Assembly (NCBI GenBank): GCA_030247855.1
Contig: JAPDRN010000057.1
Span: 62,001 to 126,000, forward strand
Origin: Knufia peltigerae
Lineage: Eukaryota > Ascomycota > Eurotiomycetes > Chaetothyriales > Trichomeriaceae
Length of the DNA stretch: 64,000 nucleotides
Direction: 5' to 3'
Shown here: piece after piece, positions 56,088-63,932 of the stretch
Layout: each line of letters starts with the position of its first letter
Numbering within the stretch: the first letter of the stretch is position 1
Position numbers and translations under genes: made by a program
The notes under the pieces: model-generated
Seen by the model: the letters and a program-made list of their open reading frames with translations, nothing else
What the model was told of the DNA's origin: nothing
Databases searched by the model: none

Positions 56088-58064
56088 ATGTTGGGTAAAT
56101 TGACGTGGGAGGCCGTGCCGCTGCACGAGCCGATCGTGGTGGTCACGCTGGCGGCCATGGTGCTGGGCGGCCTCGCGCTGCTTGGCGCGGTGACGTATTT
56201 CAAGCTGTGGGGCGTGCTCTGGCGCAACTGGTTCACCACCGTGGACCACAAGAAGATCGGCATCATGTACGTAGTGGTGGCGCTGGTCATGCTGGTGCGC
56301 GGCTTTGCCGATGCGCTGATGATGCGCGCACAGCTGGCGGCCGCCGGGCCGGGCAGTGACGGCTTCCTGCCACCGGAACACTACGACCAGATCTTCACCG
56401 CGCACGGCGTGATCATGATCTTCTTCGTGGCCACCCCGTTCGTGGTCGGCCTGATGAACATCATCGTGCCGCTGCAGATCGGCGCACGCGACATGGCGTT
56501 CCCGTTCCTCAACGCCTTCAGCTTCTGGATCTTCGTGGTCGGCGCTGCGCTGATGATGATCTCGCTGGGTGTTGGCGAATTCGCGATGACCGGCTGGGTC
56601 GCCTATCCGCCGCTGTCGGGCATCGAGTTCAGTCCAGGGGTAGGTGTCGATTACTACATCTGGGCGTTGCAGGCGTCCGGCATCGGTACGTTGCTGACCG
56701 GCGTCAACCTGTTCATCACCATCCTGCGCATGCGTGCGCCGGGCATGACCCTGATGAAGATGCCGGTGTTCACCTGGACCGTGCTGGTCACCAGCGTGAT
56801 CATCATCGCCGCCTTCCCGATCCTGACCGTAGCCCTGGGTGCGCTCACCCTGGACCGCTACCTGGACTTCAACTTCTACACCAACACGTTGGGTGGCAAC
56901 CCGATGATGTACGTGAACCTGGTGTGGGCCTGGGGCCACCCGGAGGTGTACATCCTGGTGCTGCCGGCGTTCGGCATCTTCTCTGAAGTGACCGCCACGT
57001 TCTCGCGCAAGAAGCTGTTCGGCTACACGTCGATGGTCGGCGCCACCCTGGCGATCGGCATCCTGTCTTTCATCGTCTGGCTGCACCACTTCTTCACCAT
57101 GGGTTCCGGTGCCAGCGTCAATGCCTTCTTCGGCATCATGACGATGATCATCGCCATCCCCACCGGCGTGAAGATCTTCACCTGGCTGTTCACCATGTAC
57201 GGCGGCCGCGTGGAGTTCAGCGTGCCGATGCTGTGGACCATCGCCTTCCTGGTCACCTTCACCATCGGTGGCATGACCGGCGTGCTGCTGGCCATCCCGG
57301 GCGCGGACTTCCTGCTGCACAACAGCCTGTTCCTGGTCGCGCACTTCCACAACACCATCATCGGCGGCGCGCTGTTCGGCTACCTGGCCGGCTTCGTCTA
57401 CTGGTTCCCGAAGGTGTTCGGCTTCACCCTCAACGAGCGCCTCGGCAAGTGGTCCTTCGCCTGCTGGGTGATCGGCTTCTACCTGGCCTTCATGCCGCTG
57501 TACATGCTGGGCTTCATGGGCATGACCCGGCGCATGAACCAGTACGACAACCCGGCGTGGACGCCGTACCTGATCGCGGCGTTCATTGGTGCGCTGTTCG
57601 TGTTCGCAGGCATCATCCTGATGCTGGTGCAGATCTATGTCAGCGTGCGTGATCGCAAGCGCAACCTCGACCTCACCGGCGACCCGTGGAATGCACGTAC
57701 GCTGGAATGGGCCACGCCGTCGCCGCCGCCGTTCTACAACTTCGCCGTGGTGCCCAAGGCCGATGAGCTGGATGCCTTCCACGAAGCGAAGAAGCGCGGT
57801 CTGCCGCCGCCGCCGAAGAAGTACGCGCCGATCCACATGCCGAAGAACACCGGCGTGCCGTTGATCCTCAACGTCTGGATCCTGGTGCTGTGCTTCGCCC
57901 TGGTGTGGCACATCTGGTGGATGGCCGGTGCCAGCTTCATCGCGATGATCGTCACCCTGATCGCGCGCTCCTACAACGAGGATGTGGATTACTACGTCAG
58001 CTCCGAAGAGGTGGCGCGTACCGAAGCGGCCAACCACGCCAAGCTGCAGGAGGCAGGCGCATGA
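56088..58064 (+). CDS. cyoB: Cytochrome bo3 quinol oxidase subunit I (CyoB)
   Basis: 658 residues, the usual CyoB length (longer than aa3 subunit I because of extra terminal helices). Haem-copper ligands are in place: the haem-binding HGVIMIFF region, VWAWGHPEVYILVLPAFG with the CuB His and its cross-linked Tyr, WLHHFFTMG with the CuB His pair, and VAHFHNTIIGG with the haem His residues. It reduces oxygen and pumps protons in the inner membrane. Its start follows AGGAG 5 bp after cyoA, and the stop overlaps the cyoC start by 4 bp (ATGA). Confidence 0.97.
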   Translation: MLGKLTWEAVPLHEPIVVVTLAAMVLGGLALLGAVTYFKLWGVLWRNWFTTVDHKKIGIMYVVVALVMLVRGFADALMMRAQLAAAGPGSDGFLPPEHYDQIFTAHGVIMIFFVATPFVVGLMNIIVPLQIGARDMAFPFLNAFSFWIFVVGAALMMISLGVGEFAMTGWVAYPPLSGIEFSPGVGVDYYIWALQASGIGTLLTGVNLFITILRMRAPGMTLMKMPVFTWTVLVTSVIIIAAFPILTVALGALTLDRYLDFNFYTNTLGGNPMMYVNLVWAWGHPEVYILVLPAFGIFSEVTATFSRKKLFGYTSMVGATLAIGILSFIVWLHHFFTMGSGASVNAFFGIMTMIIAIPTGVKIFTWLFTMYGGRVEFSVPMLWTIAFLVTFTIGGMTGVLLAIPGADFLLHNSLFLVAHFHNTIIGGALFGYLAGFVYWFPKVFGFTLNERLGKWSFACWVIGFYLAFMPLYMLGFMGMTRRMNQYDNPAWTPYLIAAFIGALFVFAGIILMLVQIYVSVRDRKRNLDLTGDPWNARTLEWATPSPPPFYNFAVVPKADELDAFHEAKKRGLPPPPKKYAPIHMPKNTGVPLILNVWILVLCFALVWHIWWMAGASFIAMIVTLIARSYNEDVDYYVSSEEVARTEAANHAKLQEAGA

Positions 58065-58696
58065 ACCTGTTGACCCGTCCGCAACTGGACAGCGACGCGC
58101 TGGTCCACGACGACCACCATGAGCACGACCACGCCCACGAACAGGGCGGCATGAAAGTGTTCGGCATGTGGGTCTACCTCATGTCCGACCTGGTGCTGTT
58201 CGGCTCGCTGTTCGCCTCGTATGCGGTGCTCAGCACCGCCTACGCTGGCGGCCCCACCGGCAAGGAGCTGTTCTCGCTGCCGTTGGTGATGGCCGAGACC
58301 TTCATCCTGCTGGTGTCCAGCATCACCTACGGCCAGGCCGTGCTGGCCATGCACCGCCTGGACAAGGCGGCGGTGCTGCGCTGGCTGGGTGTGACCTTCG
58401 TGCTCGGTGCCTCGTTCATCGGCATGGAGCTGTACGAGTTCTCGCACCTGATCCATGAAGGTGCCGGGCCCAGCACCAGTGCCTACCTGTCGGCGTTCTT
58501 CGCCCTGGTTGCCACCCACGGCCTGCACGTTGCCAGCGGCCTGATCTGGATGGCGGTGGTGATGCACCAGGTGTATCGCCGTGGCCTGACCCCGACCAAC
58601 ATCACCCGCGTGTCCTGCCTGAGCCTGTTCTGGCACTTCCTGGACCTGGTGTGGATCTGCGTCTTCACCTTCGTCTACCTGATCGGAGCCTTCTGA
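58061..58696 (+). CDS. cyoC: Cytochrome bo3 quinol oxidase subunit III (CyoC)
   Basis: 211 residues with five hydrophobic helices, as expected for CyoC (shorter than the seven-helix subunit III of aa3 enzymes). The N terminus is His/Asp-rich (HDDHHEHDHAHEQGG). Signature segments are FGMWVYLMSDLVLFGSLFA, SITYGQAV, and ELYEFSHLIHEGAGPSTSAYLS with the conserved helix IV Glu, then FWHFLDLVWICVFTFVYL. It begins within the cyoB stop (ATGA overlap). The His-rich N terminus might bind metal, but no such role is established. Confidence 0.96.
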   Translation: MNLLTRPQLDSDALVHDDHHEHDHAHEQGGMKVFGMWVYLMSDLVLFGSLFASYAVLSTAYAGGPTGKELFSLPLVMAETFILLVSSITYGQAVLAMHRLDKAAVLRWLGVTFVLGASFIGMELYEFSHLIHEGAGPSTSAYLSAFFALVATHGLHVASGLIWMAVVMHQVYRRGLTPTNITRVSCLSLFWHFLDLVWICVFTFVYLIGAF

Positions 58697-58697
58697 C

Positions 58698-59030
58698 ATG
58701 GCCCACGTCGAAACCTCGCGCGCCGGCAATGCGCACGGTTCCACCAAGTCCTACCTGATCGGCTTCGTGCTGTGCGCGTTGCTGACGGTGGTGCCGTTCG
58801 CGCTGGTGATGAACCCGGTGCTGTCGCGGCCGGTCACGCTGTTCCTGCTGGTCGGCTTCGCGGTCGCGCAGATCCTGGTGCAGCTGGTGTACTTCCTGCA
58901 CATGGACCGCAAGTCCGAAGGTGGCTGGAACCTCGCCAGCTTCGTGTTCACCCTGGTGATCCTGTTCATCGTGGTCGCGTTGTCGATCTGGATCATCTGG
59001 AGCATGCACTACCACATGATGATCAACTGA
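58698..59030 (+). CDS. cyoD: Cytochrome bo3 quinol oxidase subunit IV (CyoD)
   Basis: 110 residues with three membrane helices: SYLIGFVLCALLTVVPF, FLLVGFAVAQILVQLVYFLHM and a final FTLVILFIVVALSIWIIWSMHYHM. The FLHMD and SMHYHMM segments are typical CyoD ends. It starts one base after the cyoC stop. The haem O synthase cyoE, which follows cyoD in E. coli, is absent here; an SCO-family gene takes that place. Confidence 0.95.
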   Translation: MAHVETSRAGNAHGSTKSYLIGFVLCALLTVVPFALVMNPVLSRPVTLFLLVGFAVAQILVQLVYFLHMDRKSEGGWNLASFVFTLVILFIVVALSIWIIWSMHYHMMIN

Positions 59031-59143
59031 CCGTGGCCGGGGCGATCGGCAAGGAGTGCGCGATCGCCCTGGCACCTCAGCCCTCTCTCCCCCAGGGCAG
59101 GCCTGACCGAGACCGCGCCCACCTCGTGTTGGTGGTACCCGTG

Positions 59144-59830
59144 ATGCGTGTTGCTTCCGTTGTTCGTTCCCTGCGCCTGCCGCTGCTTGCCGCAGGCCTG
59201 GCACTCGGCCTGCTGGCCGGCTGCAGCGCCCAGTCGCGCATGGATTTCTATTCCAAGGACATCGCCTGCGAAGAACTGGGCCAGCACTGGACCATGCCCG
59301 ACAGCGCCGGCACCCTGCGCGGCCCGAAGGACCTGCAGGGGCAGGTGACCTACCTGTTCTTCGGCTTTACCAGCTGCCCGGACGTGTGCCCGACCACCAT
59401 GGTCGAGCTGAGCCAGGTCAAGCACCTGATGGGCAAGGATGCCGACCAGCTGCAGGTGCTGTTCGTGAGTGTCGATCCGGCGCGCGATACCCCCGAAGTC
59501 GCACACACCTACGTGCACGCATTCGACCCGAAGGCGATGGCGCTGGTGGGTGATGAGGCACAGCTCTCGGCGATGGCCAGCGATTTCAAGGCGTTCTACG
59601 AGAAAGAGCCCGGGCAGCTGCCGGACACCTACACGATGAGCCACATCGCCGGCGGCTACGTGTTCGACCGCCAAGGTCGCCTGCGCCTGTTCGCACCCTA
59701 TGGCATGCCAGTGGAACAGCTGTTCTCGGACGTGCAGCGGTTGCTGCTGGAGCCGGAACATCCGGCTGCCGGCAGTGAAGCGCTGGCCGCGTGCAAACTG
59801 CCGCACAGCACAAGTGTCGCCGCACGCTGA
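59144..59830 (+). CDS. SCO1/SenC-family copper chaperone lipoprotein
   Basis: 228 residues from the ATG at 59144 (a GTG three bases earlier is possible). Lipobox LAGC at Cys 27. The thioredoxin-like fold carries the copper motif FTSCPDVC (Cys 78, 82) and the third ligand His 167 in YTMSHIAGGY; VFVSVDPARDTPE and the YVFDRQGRLRLF strand also match the family. SCO proteins normally help assemble the CuA centre of cytochrome c oxidase. Here the gene follows a bo3 oxidase that lacks CuA, 113 bp after cyoD, so a role in CuB delivery or redox homeostasis is the likelier inference. Confidence 0.92.
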   Translation: MRVASVVRSLRLPLLAAGLALGLLAGCSAQSRMDFYSKDIACEELGQHWTMPDSAGTLRGPKDLQGQVTYLFFGFTSCPDVCPTTMVELSQVKHLMGKDADQLQVLFVSVDPARDTPEVAHTYVHAFDPKAMALVGDEAQLSAMASDFKAFYEKEPGQLPDTYTMSHIAGGYVFDRQGRLRLFAPYGMPVEQLFSDVQRLLLEPEHPAAGSEALAACKLPHSTSVAAR

Positions 59831-59846
59831 CCGACGCATCGCTCTG

Positions 59847-59960
59847 GTAGCTGTCGACCTTGGTCGACACGCGATGAGTGAATCGGATGGGCGCCGGCAT
59901 CGGGATGATGCTGTGTGCTGGCATCGGGATTCTGGTGGGTGCCGACCGTTGGTCGGCACA
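59847..59960. repeat. SMAG-like repeat pair of two sequence types
   Basis: GTAGCTGTCGACCTTGGTCG at 59847 (to about 59869) is a GTAG-headed palindrome (TGTCGACC/GGTCGACA). At 59935 a GTGGG-headed one follows with TGCCGACC/GGTCGGCA. The stretch between holds near-repeats of GCCGGCATCGGGATGATG / GCTGGCATCGGGATTCTG. The block occupies most of the gap between the convergent SCO and protease-chaperone genes. Confidence 0.7.
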
Positions 59961-60027
59961 CCCATGCACCAATCCCCCGGCCGGCCGGGAGAGCCAACCG
60001 ACCAGGGGCACCACGCAACGCCCTAGA

Positions 60028-60609
60028 TCACTTCTTCTCTTCCCACTGCACCACGTCCGGCTCGGCCGCCTTGACGCCCGCGGTCGACAGCAGCCGGGTG
60101 CTCGCATCCAGCGCCGCGTTCACCGACGGGTATTCCACGATGGCCAGACCCGCGGCCTTGGACACCTTCACCACGGTGCCGCCGGTGGCCTTCGCCGCGC
60201 GCTGTGCAGACGCCGCATCGGTAAAGAACACCTTCACCCGCGAGGTAGCCACCACAGGCGCACCGTCATTGGATACTGCCGCCGCGAACTTGCCGGCACC
60301 AGCATCAGCGCCGCCTGCTGCTGCACCATCCAGCGAACGCTTGCTGCGTGAGCTGGTCGTGGTCGCCGCCGCCTGCGGGGTGATCGTGAACTGACCGCCT
60401 GCGGCCTGCTTCACGGTGGTCGAAGGAGACAGCTGGAAACGCGCGCCGCCCACATCGAACGAACGGCCGGTGGCGGAGGCCTTCAGTTCCTGCGCATCCA
60501 CGGTGGACAGGCTCCGGGCCGGTGGGGTCTGTCCCGAGCTCTGTGCCCAGGCAAGGGAGGTCATCGCCGCGAAGGCGAGCGTGCTCAACAGAATGGTCGT
60601 CTTCATCAT
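60028..60609 (-). CDS. Periplasmic chaperone-like partner of the S8 protease
   Basis: 193 residues with a signal peptide (ending LAWAQ). The mature region is Ser/Ala-rich and ends with an inhibitor-like alpha-beta segment (TVVKVSKAAGLAIVEYPSVNAALDASTRL) and the terminal DVVQWEEKK. In Aeromonas, the serine protease ASP needs a dedicated external chaperone encoded directly downstream (ORF2); this gene has the same position, export signal, size class and C-terminal character. Its start overlaps the protease stop (TGATG), so stoichiometric translation is likely. Assignment to that family rests on architecture and context rather than a searched match. Confidence 0.75.
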   Translation of the reverse strand: MMKTTILLSTLAFAAMTSLAWAQSSGQTPPARSLSTVDAQELKASATGRSFDVGGARFQLSPSTTVKQAAGGQFTITPQAAATTTSSRSKRSLDGAAAGGADAGAGKFAAAVSNDGAPVVATSRVKVFFTDAASAQRAAKATGGTVVKVSKAAGLAIVEYPSVNAALDASTRLLSTAGVKAAEPDVVQWEEKK

Positions 60610-62375
60610 CAGTGCCCCAGAACGCGGATCTTGAAGAATTCGAGGTTGCCGCGCGATGCAGCGTTCGCGGCCTGCCCCATGTCGGTTACTTCCAGCGTCC
60701 AGGTGCCGGTGGCGCTTTCATCCAGGAAGGCATTGCTGGACAACAGATCCCAGTTGGTGAAGTTGCGCTGCACGCCACCCGTACCGGAGCCGATCGCGGT
60801 GAAGGCCGGCTGCACCACGCTGCGGGTGCCGCTGGGCGAAACCAGCACAAACTGCAGCTGGCGGGTGTTGCTGTGGTTGACCCGGAAGCCCAGCTGCACC
60901 GACTCGATGTTGCGTGCGCCATTGGCCACCTGGAAGGTCAACCGTGCCGCAGCGGCGGAGGTGTTGCCGATGGCCACTGTGCGCGTGGTGTTGCGCCAGC
61001 CCGTGTCCAGCAGCGGGCCCAGCGACTGGAAGTTCTCCGCCACCTGCACGGCACGCGCCGCATTGACCACACCGAAGCCGTACCAGTTGCTGTACGCGCG
61101 GTTGGCGGCGTTCACCGTCCAGCCCGGCACCAGCGTGCGCCCGTCGGCCAGCGTCACTGCCGGCTGGTTCGGGTGGTTGCGGGTAGCGGTGGTGGCCAGG
61201 ATGTACTTCACATCGCGGTAGGACAGGTTTGGATTGGCCTCCAGCACCAACGCCGCCACGCCCGATACCATCGGCGCCGACGCCGACGTACCGTTCATCT
61301 TGGCGGTGTAGTTGCAGGTGCTGTCGATCGCCGACAGGCTGCTGTCCAGCGTGTTCTGGCGGTTGGTGTTCTTGTTGCTGCCCTGCGTGCAGCCGGTCAC
61401 GTCGGTGGTGACGATGGCCGGATCGTATGCACGTGCCACCAGGTTCGGTGCGTACTGCGCCTGCAGGCCGTATTCGCCACCAAAGGCCGACACCCACAGT
61501 GCCGAACCGGTGGACGAGTACGACGAGCGCACGCCGTCGGCGCGCACTGCACCCACGGTTATCACATTGAACAGGTTGTTGCGTGGATCGCGACCGGCCG
61601 GCACGCAGCCGGTGTTGCGGTTCTTGGTGTCGGTGGTGCAGACGTCCTGGGTCTGGCTGATCGAGGCGTTGTTGAAGTTGTTGCCGGCCGACTTCACGTA
61701 GATGCCGCCGCGGCCACCGCGGGTGCCCGACAGTGCCTGCTCGTACGAACTCACCGTGTTCTGGCTGTAGGCCACGGGCAGGTTGGGGTTACCTGGGCCC
61801 GCGCCCCAGCTGTTGTTGAACACCTGCACATCGGCCGACTCGGCGCCATCCCACCAGGCGTATTCGATGTTGCTCTGCTGGTTGCCCTGCGCATTGGAGG
61901 CCAACACGTTGAAGCCCTTCAGCGTCGCCGCCGGGGCTACGCCGCGCACGCCCAGGTTGTTGGCGCCCACGGCACCAGCGATGCCGCCGACCATCGTGCC
62001 GTGGTTGTCGGCATCGGGATTGGACGGCGTGGGGTTGTTGGAGCCGTTGGCGAAGTTCTTGCCCGCCACCGCTGCCACGTTCGCGGCCAGGTCCGGGTGG
62101 GCGATCTGCAGGCCGTCATCGACGATGCCGATCACCACGCCCTGGCCACGGATGCCATTGCGGAACAGGCCATCGACGTTGAGATCGTTGCCGGCCACCG
62201 GCAGCGTATCGGCCGGCACCGTCTGCCCGGTATTGAGCAGGTGCCACTGGATACCCGCCAGCGGATCGGCCTGTTGTGCCTGGGCGGTAAGGGCCAGGCT
62301 GCCCAGTACCAGGGCAGTGGCCAGGGCCAGGCGCGCAGAGCGCGGTGGCGCGGAGCGTTGCGTGTGTCGCTTCAT
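60609..62375 (-). CDS. Secreted S8 (subtilisin/kexin-type) serine protease with P-domain
   Basis: 588 residues from the ATG at 62375 (AAGGA upstream). A signal peptide ends about TAQAQ; unusually, there is no large I9 propeptide, the catalytic domain starting at about residue 36. Triad: Asp 86 in GIVDDGLQ, His 125 in DNHGTM and Ser 364 in NGTSASAPM, with the oxyanion Asn in KSAGNNF. Several Cys (DVCTTD, TGCVPA, TGCTQG, STCNYT) suggest disulfides. Residues about 450-588 form a proprotein-convertase P-domain (ATGTWTLEVTDM). Lack of an intramolecular propeptide fits dependence on the separate chaperone gene that overlaps its end. Probably an extracellular protease. Confidence 0.92.
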   Translation of the reverse strand: MKRHTQRSAPPRSARLALATALVLGSLALTAQAQQADPLAGIQWHLLNTGQTVPADTLPVAGNDLNVDGLFRNGIRGQGVVIGIVDDGLQIAHPDLAANVAAVAGKNFANGSNNPTPSNPDADNHGTMVGGIAGAVGANNLGVRGVAPAATLKGFNVLASNAQGNQQSNIEYAWWDGAESADVQVFNNSWGAGPGNPNLPVAYSQNTVSSYEQALSGTRGGRGGIYVKSAGNNFNNASISQTQDVCTTDTKNRNTGCVPAGRDPRNNLFNVITVGAVRADGVRSSYSSTGSALWVSAFGGEYGLQAQYAPNLVARAYDPAIVTTDVTGCTQGSNKNTNRQNTLDSSLSAIDSTCNYTAKMNGTSASAPMVSGVAALVLEANPNLSYRDVKYILATTATRNHPNQPAVTLADGRTLVPGWTVNAANRAYSNWYGFGVVNAARAVQVAENFQSLGPLLDTGWRNTTRTVAIGNTSAAAARLTFQVANGARNIESVQLGFRVNHSNTRQLQFVLVSPSGTRSVVQPAFTAIGSGTGGVQRNFTNWDLLSSNAFLDESATGTWTLEVTDMGQAANAASRGNLEFFKIRVLGH

Positions 62376-62566
62376 ACACGAATCCTTCTGTTGTGAATCG
62401 GCATGGCAGGACGGCGGGGCGGATCTGCCCCATCGCAACGAGCCAAACGCGACACAACGAACAACCCCCTACCTCTTCACACAGCCAATGTGCTGATGTG
62501 CCAAATGCGTCACAAACACTTATGCCGTCTGGTAATCACGACTGCGCCGGTCAGGCCTGAGTTTCG

Positions 62567-62589
62567 GTAGATGCCAACCTTGGTTGGCA
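62567..62589 (+). repeat. Single SMAG-type element
   Basis: GTAGATGCCAACCTTGGTTG begins at 62567 and closes at 62589, the same palindrome class as 50978-51052 but without an inverted partner nearby. It lies in the gap between the protease gene and the following plus-strand gene; the rest of that gap (62376-62566) shows no gene. Confidence 0.82.
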
Positions 62590-62653
62590 CCGCGCATCCA
62601 CGCCGGGAACCCCCCGCCATGCCACCATGTCTGCAGCTCCCGGAGGACACCGG

Positions 62654-63073
62654 ATGAAACGCCCCAATGCCCGCGCCCGCGCCGATCTGGCCCCACTCAC
62701 CGTGGCCAGCATCCGCAAGGTGGTGCTCTCGATGTATCACCGTCGCCACGATTACTGGACCGACGCTGACATCGCCGAGCTTCTGCCGGAGCTCACCGCA
62801 TTCAACATCACCACGGTGAAGCAGCTGCGCCTGCTGATGAAACGGCACCGCCGCGCGCTGCTGCGGGAGGAGAGAGCAAAGATGCCACGGGCGCAGACGC
62901 TGGATCTGCGGACCGAGGGCGGCTGGCGTGGCATCGATGTACACGCCAACACCAGCTGGTACGCCATTGGCGGCCTGGTCCGCATCAGCATGGAACACGA
63001 GTTCGGCTTCGAGACCATGCTGCCGTTCCATGAGGTACGGGACGCTGCCATGGAGCTGGATGCGGAGGCGTAG
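62654..63073 (+). CDS. Hypothetical protein, basic N-terminal region
   Basis: 139 residues from the ATG at 62654, with GGAGGA at 62642. The N-terminal half is basic and helical (TVASIRKVVLSMYHRRHDYW, TVKQLRLLMKRHRRALLREER), suggesting nucleic-acid contact. The C-terminal half is mixed (DVHANTSWYAIGGLVRISMEHEFGFET). No signal, membrane segment or recognised domain. It ends two bases before the start of the next gene, so the pair is likely co-translated. Confidence 0.65.
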   Translation: MKRPNARARADLAPLTVASIRKVVLSMYHRRHDYWTDADIAELLPELTAFNITTVKQLRLLMKRHRRALLREERAKMPRAQTLDLRTEGGWRGIDVHANTSWYAIGGLVRISMEHEFGFETMLPFHEVRDAAMELDAEA

Positions 63074-63075
63074 AC

Positions 63076-63399
63076 GTGAAGACCCTGGCTTGGCTGTTGG
63101 CGTTGGCAGCCGTGCTTTACGTGGGGGGATGCTCGGCTACTTCCATCCTGGCCGAGCGCGGCATCGCTTCCCTGCAGCCCGGGGACCGTCGAGAGGCGGT
63201 CATCGATGCGCTGGGCGCACCCGATGTCACAGAGCCGCGTGGGCAACGGTTTTCCCGCTATGCCAGCACCCCATGCAGTGGCACCTGCGTGGAACGGCTG
63301 TGGTACGAAAATCCATTCCTGCCCCATATCGAGGCGTGGTCGGTGGAGCTGGATGGCACTGGCCACGTCGTGCGGACTTCGCATTGGGCATCGCCATAG
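63076..63399 (+). CDS. Small lipoprotein, SmpA/BamE-fold-like
   Basis: 107 residues from a GTG at 63076. The lipobox is VGGC (Cys about 19). The sequence IASLQPGDRREAVIDALGAPD fits the first helix-turn of the SmpA/OmlA (BamE-like) fold, where a G-x-x-R/K-x-x-V-x-x-x-L-G-x-P motif is usual. The middle has PCSGTC. It may be an envelope lipoprotein, but a true BamE assignment is unlikely because the protein and its genetic context differ. Two-base spacing from the preceding gene suggests a shared transcript. Confidence 0.65.
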   Translation: MKTLAWLLALAAVLYVGGCSATSILAERGIASLQPGDRREAVIDALGAPDVTEPRGQRFSRYASTPCSGTCVERLWYENPFLPHIEAWSVELDGTGHVVRTSHWASP

Positions 63400-63491
63400 C
63401 GTCGAGGCCATCCGATGCCCAGGTCATCGCACCCCCTCCCGCCCCCCTGTGCTACTACAGCCCGTGCACCCTTCCGTCCCGGAGCACGACC

Positions 63492-63932
63492 ATGGTCAAC
63501 CCCGTAGCCCAGGCCCACCGCGGCCTCGGCACAACACTCTTCAGCCTGTTGAACCCCATACCGTTCGGCTTCTTCGTGGCCGGCCTCATCTTCGACATCC
63601 TCTACCTCAACACCGCTGAAGTGATGTGGGGCAAGTCGGCGGCGTGGCTGATCACCTTTGGCCTGCTGATCGCCATCCTGCCGCGGCTGATCAACCTGTT
63701 CGCGGTCTGGCGCCGCAACGGCACCGCCACCGGCGCCGACCGCCTCGATTTCCTGCTCAACCTGGTCGCCATCGTGCTGGCCGTCTGGAACGCCTTCGTG
63801 CACAGCCGCGACGCCTATGCGGCGGCCGTGCCGGGCACCATCCTCTCCGCGCTGACGGTGGCACTGATCGCGTTCGGCTTCATCGTGCTGTCGCTGCAGC
63901 AGCCGGTGCTGCAAGGAGCCCGTCATGGCTAA
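63492..63932 (+). CDS. DUF2231-like membrane protein
   Basis: 146 residues from the ATG at 63492 (GGAG at 63481). Four hydrophobic segments: LNPIPFGFFVAGLIFDILYL, AAWLITFGLLIAILPRLINLF, DFLLNLVAIVLAVWNAFVHSRD and LSALTVALIAFGFIVLSL. The P-x-x-FFVAGLIFDILY start and RLDFLLNLVA context resemble DUF2231 membrane proteins of unknown function. Its stop overlaps the start of the next, truncated gene (ATGGCTAA), implying coupling. Confidence 0.7.
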   Translation: MVNPVAQAHRGLGTTLFSLLNPIPFGFFVAGLIFDILYLNTAEVMWGKSAAWLITFGLLIAILPRLINLFAVWRRNGTATGADRLDFLLNLVAIVLAVWNAFVHSRDAYAAAVPGTILSALTVALIAFGFIVLSLQQPVLQGARHG

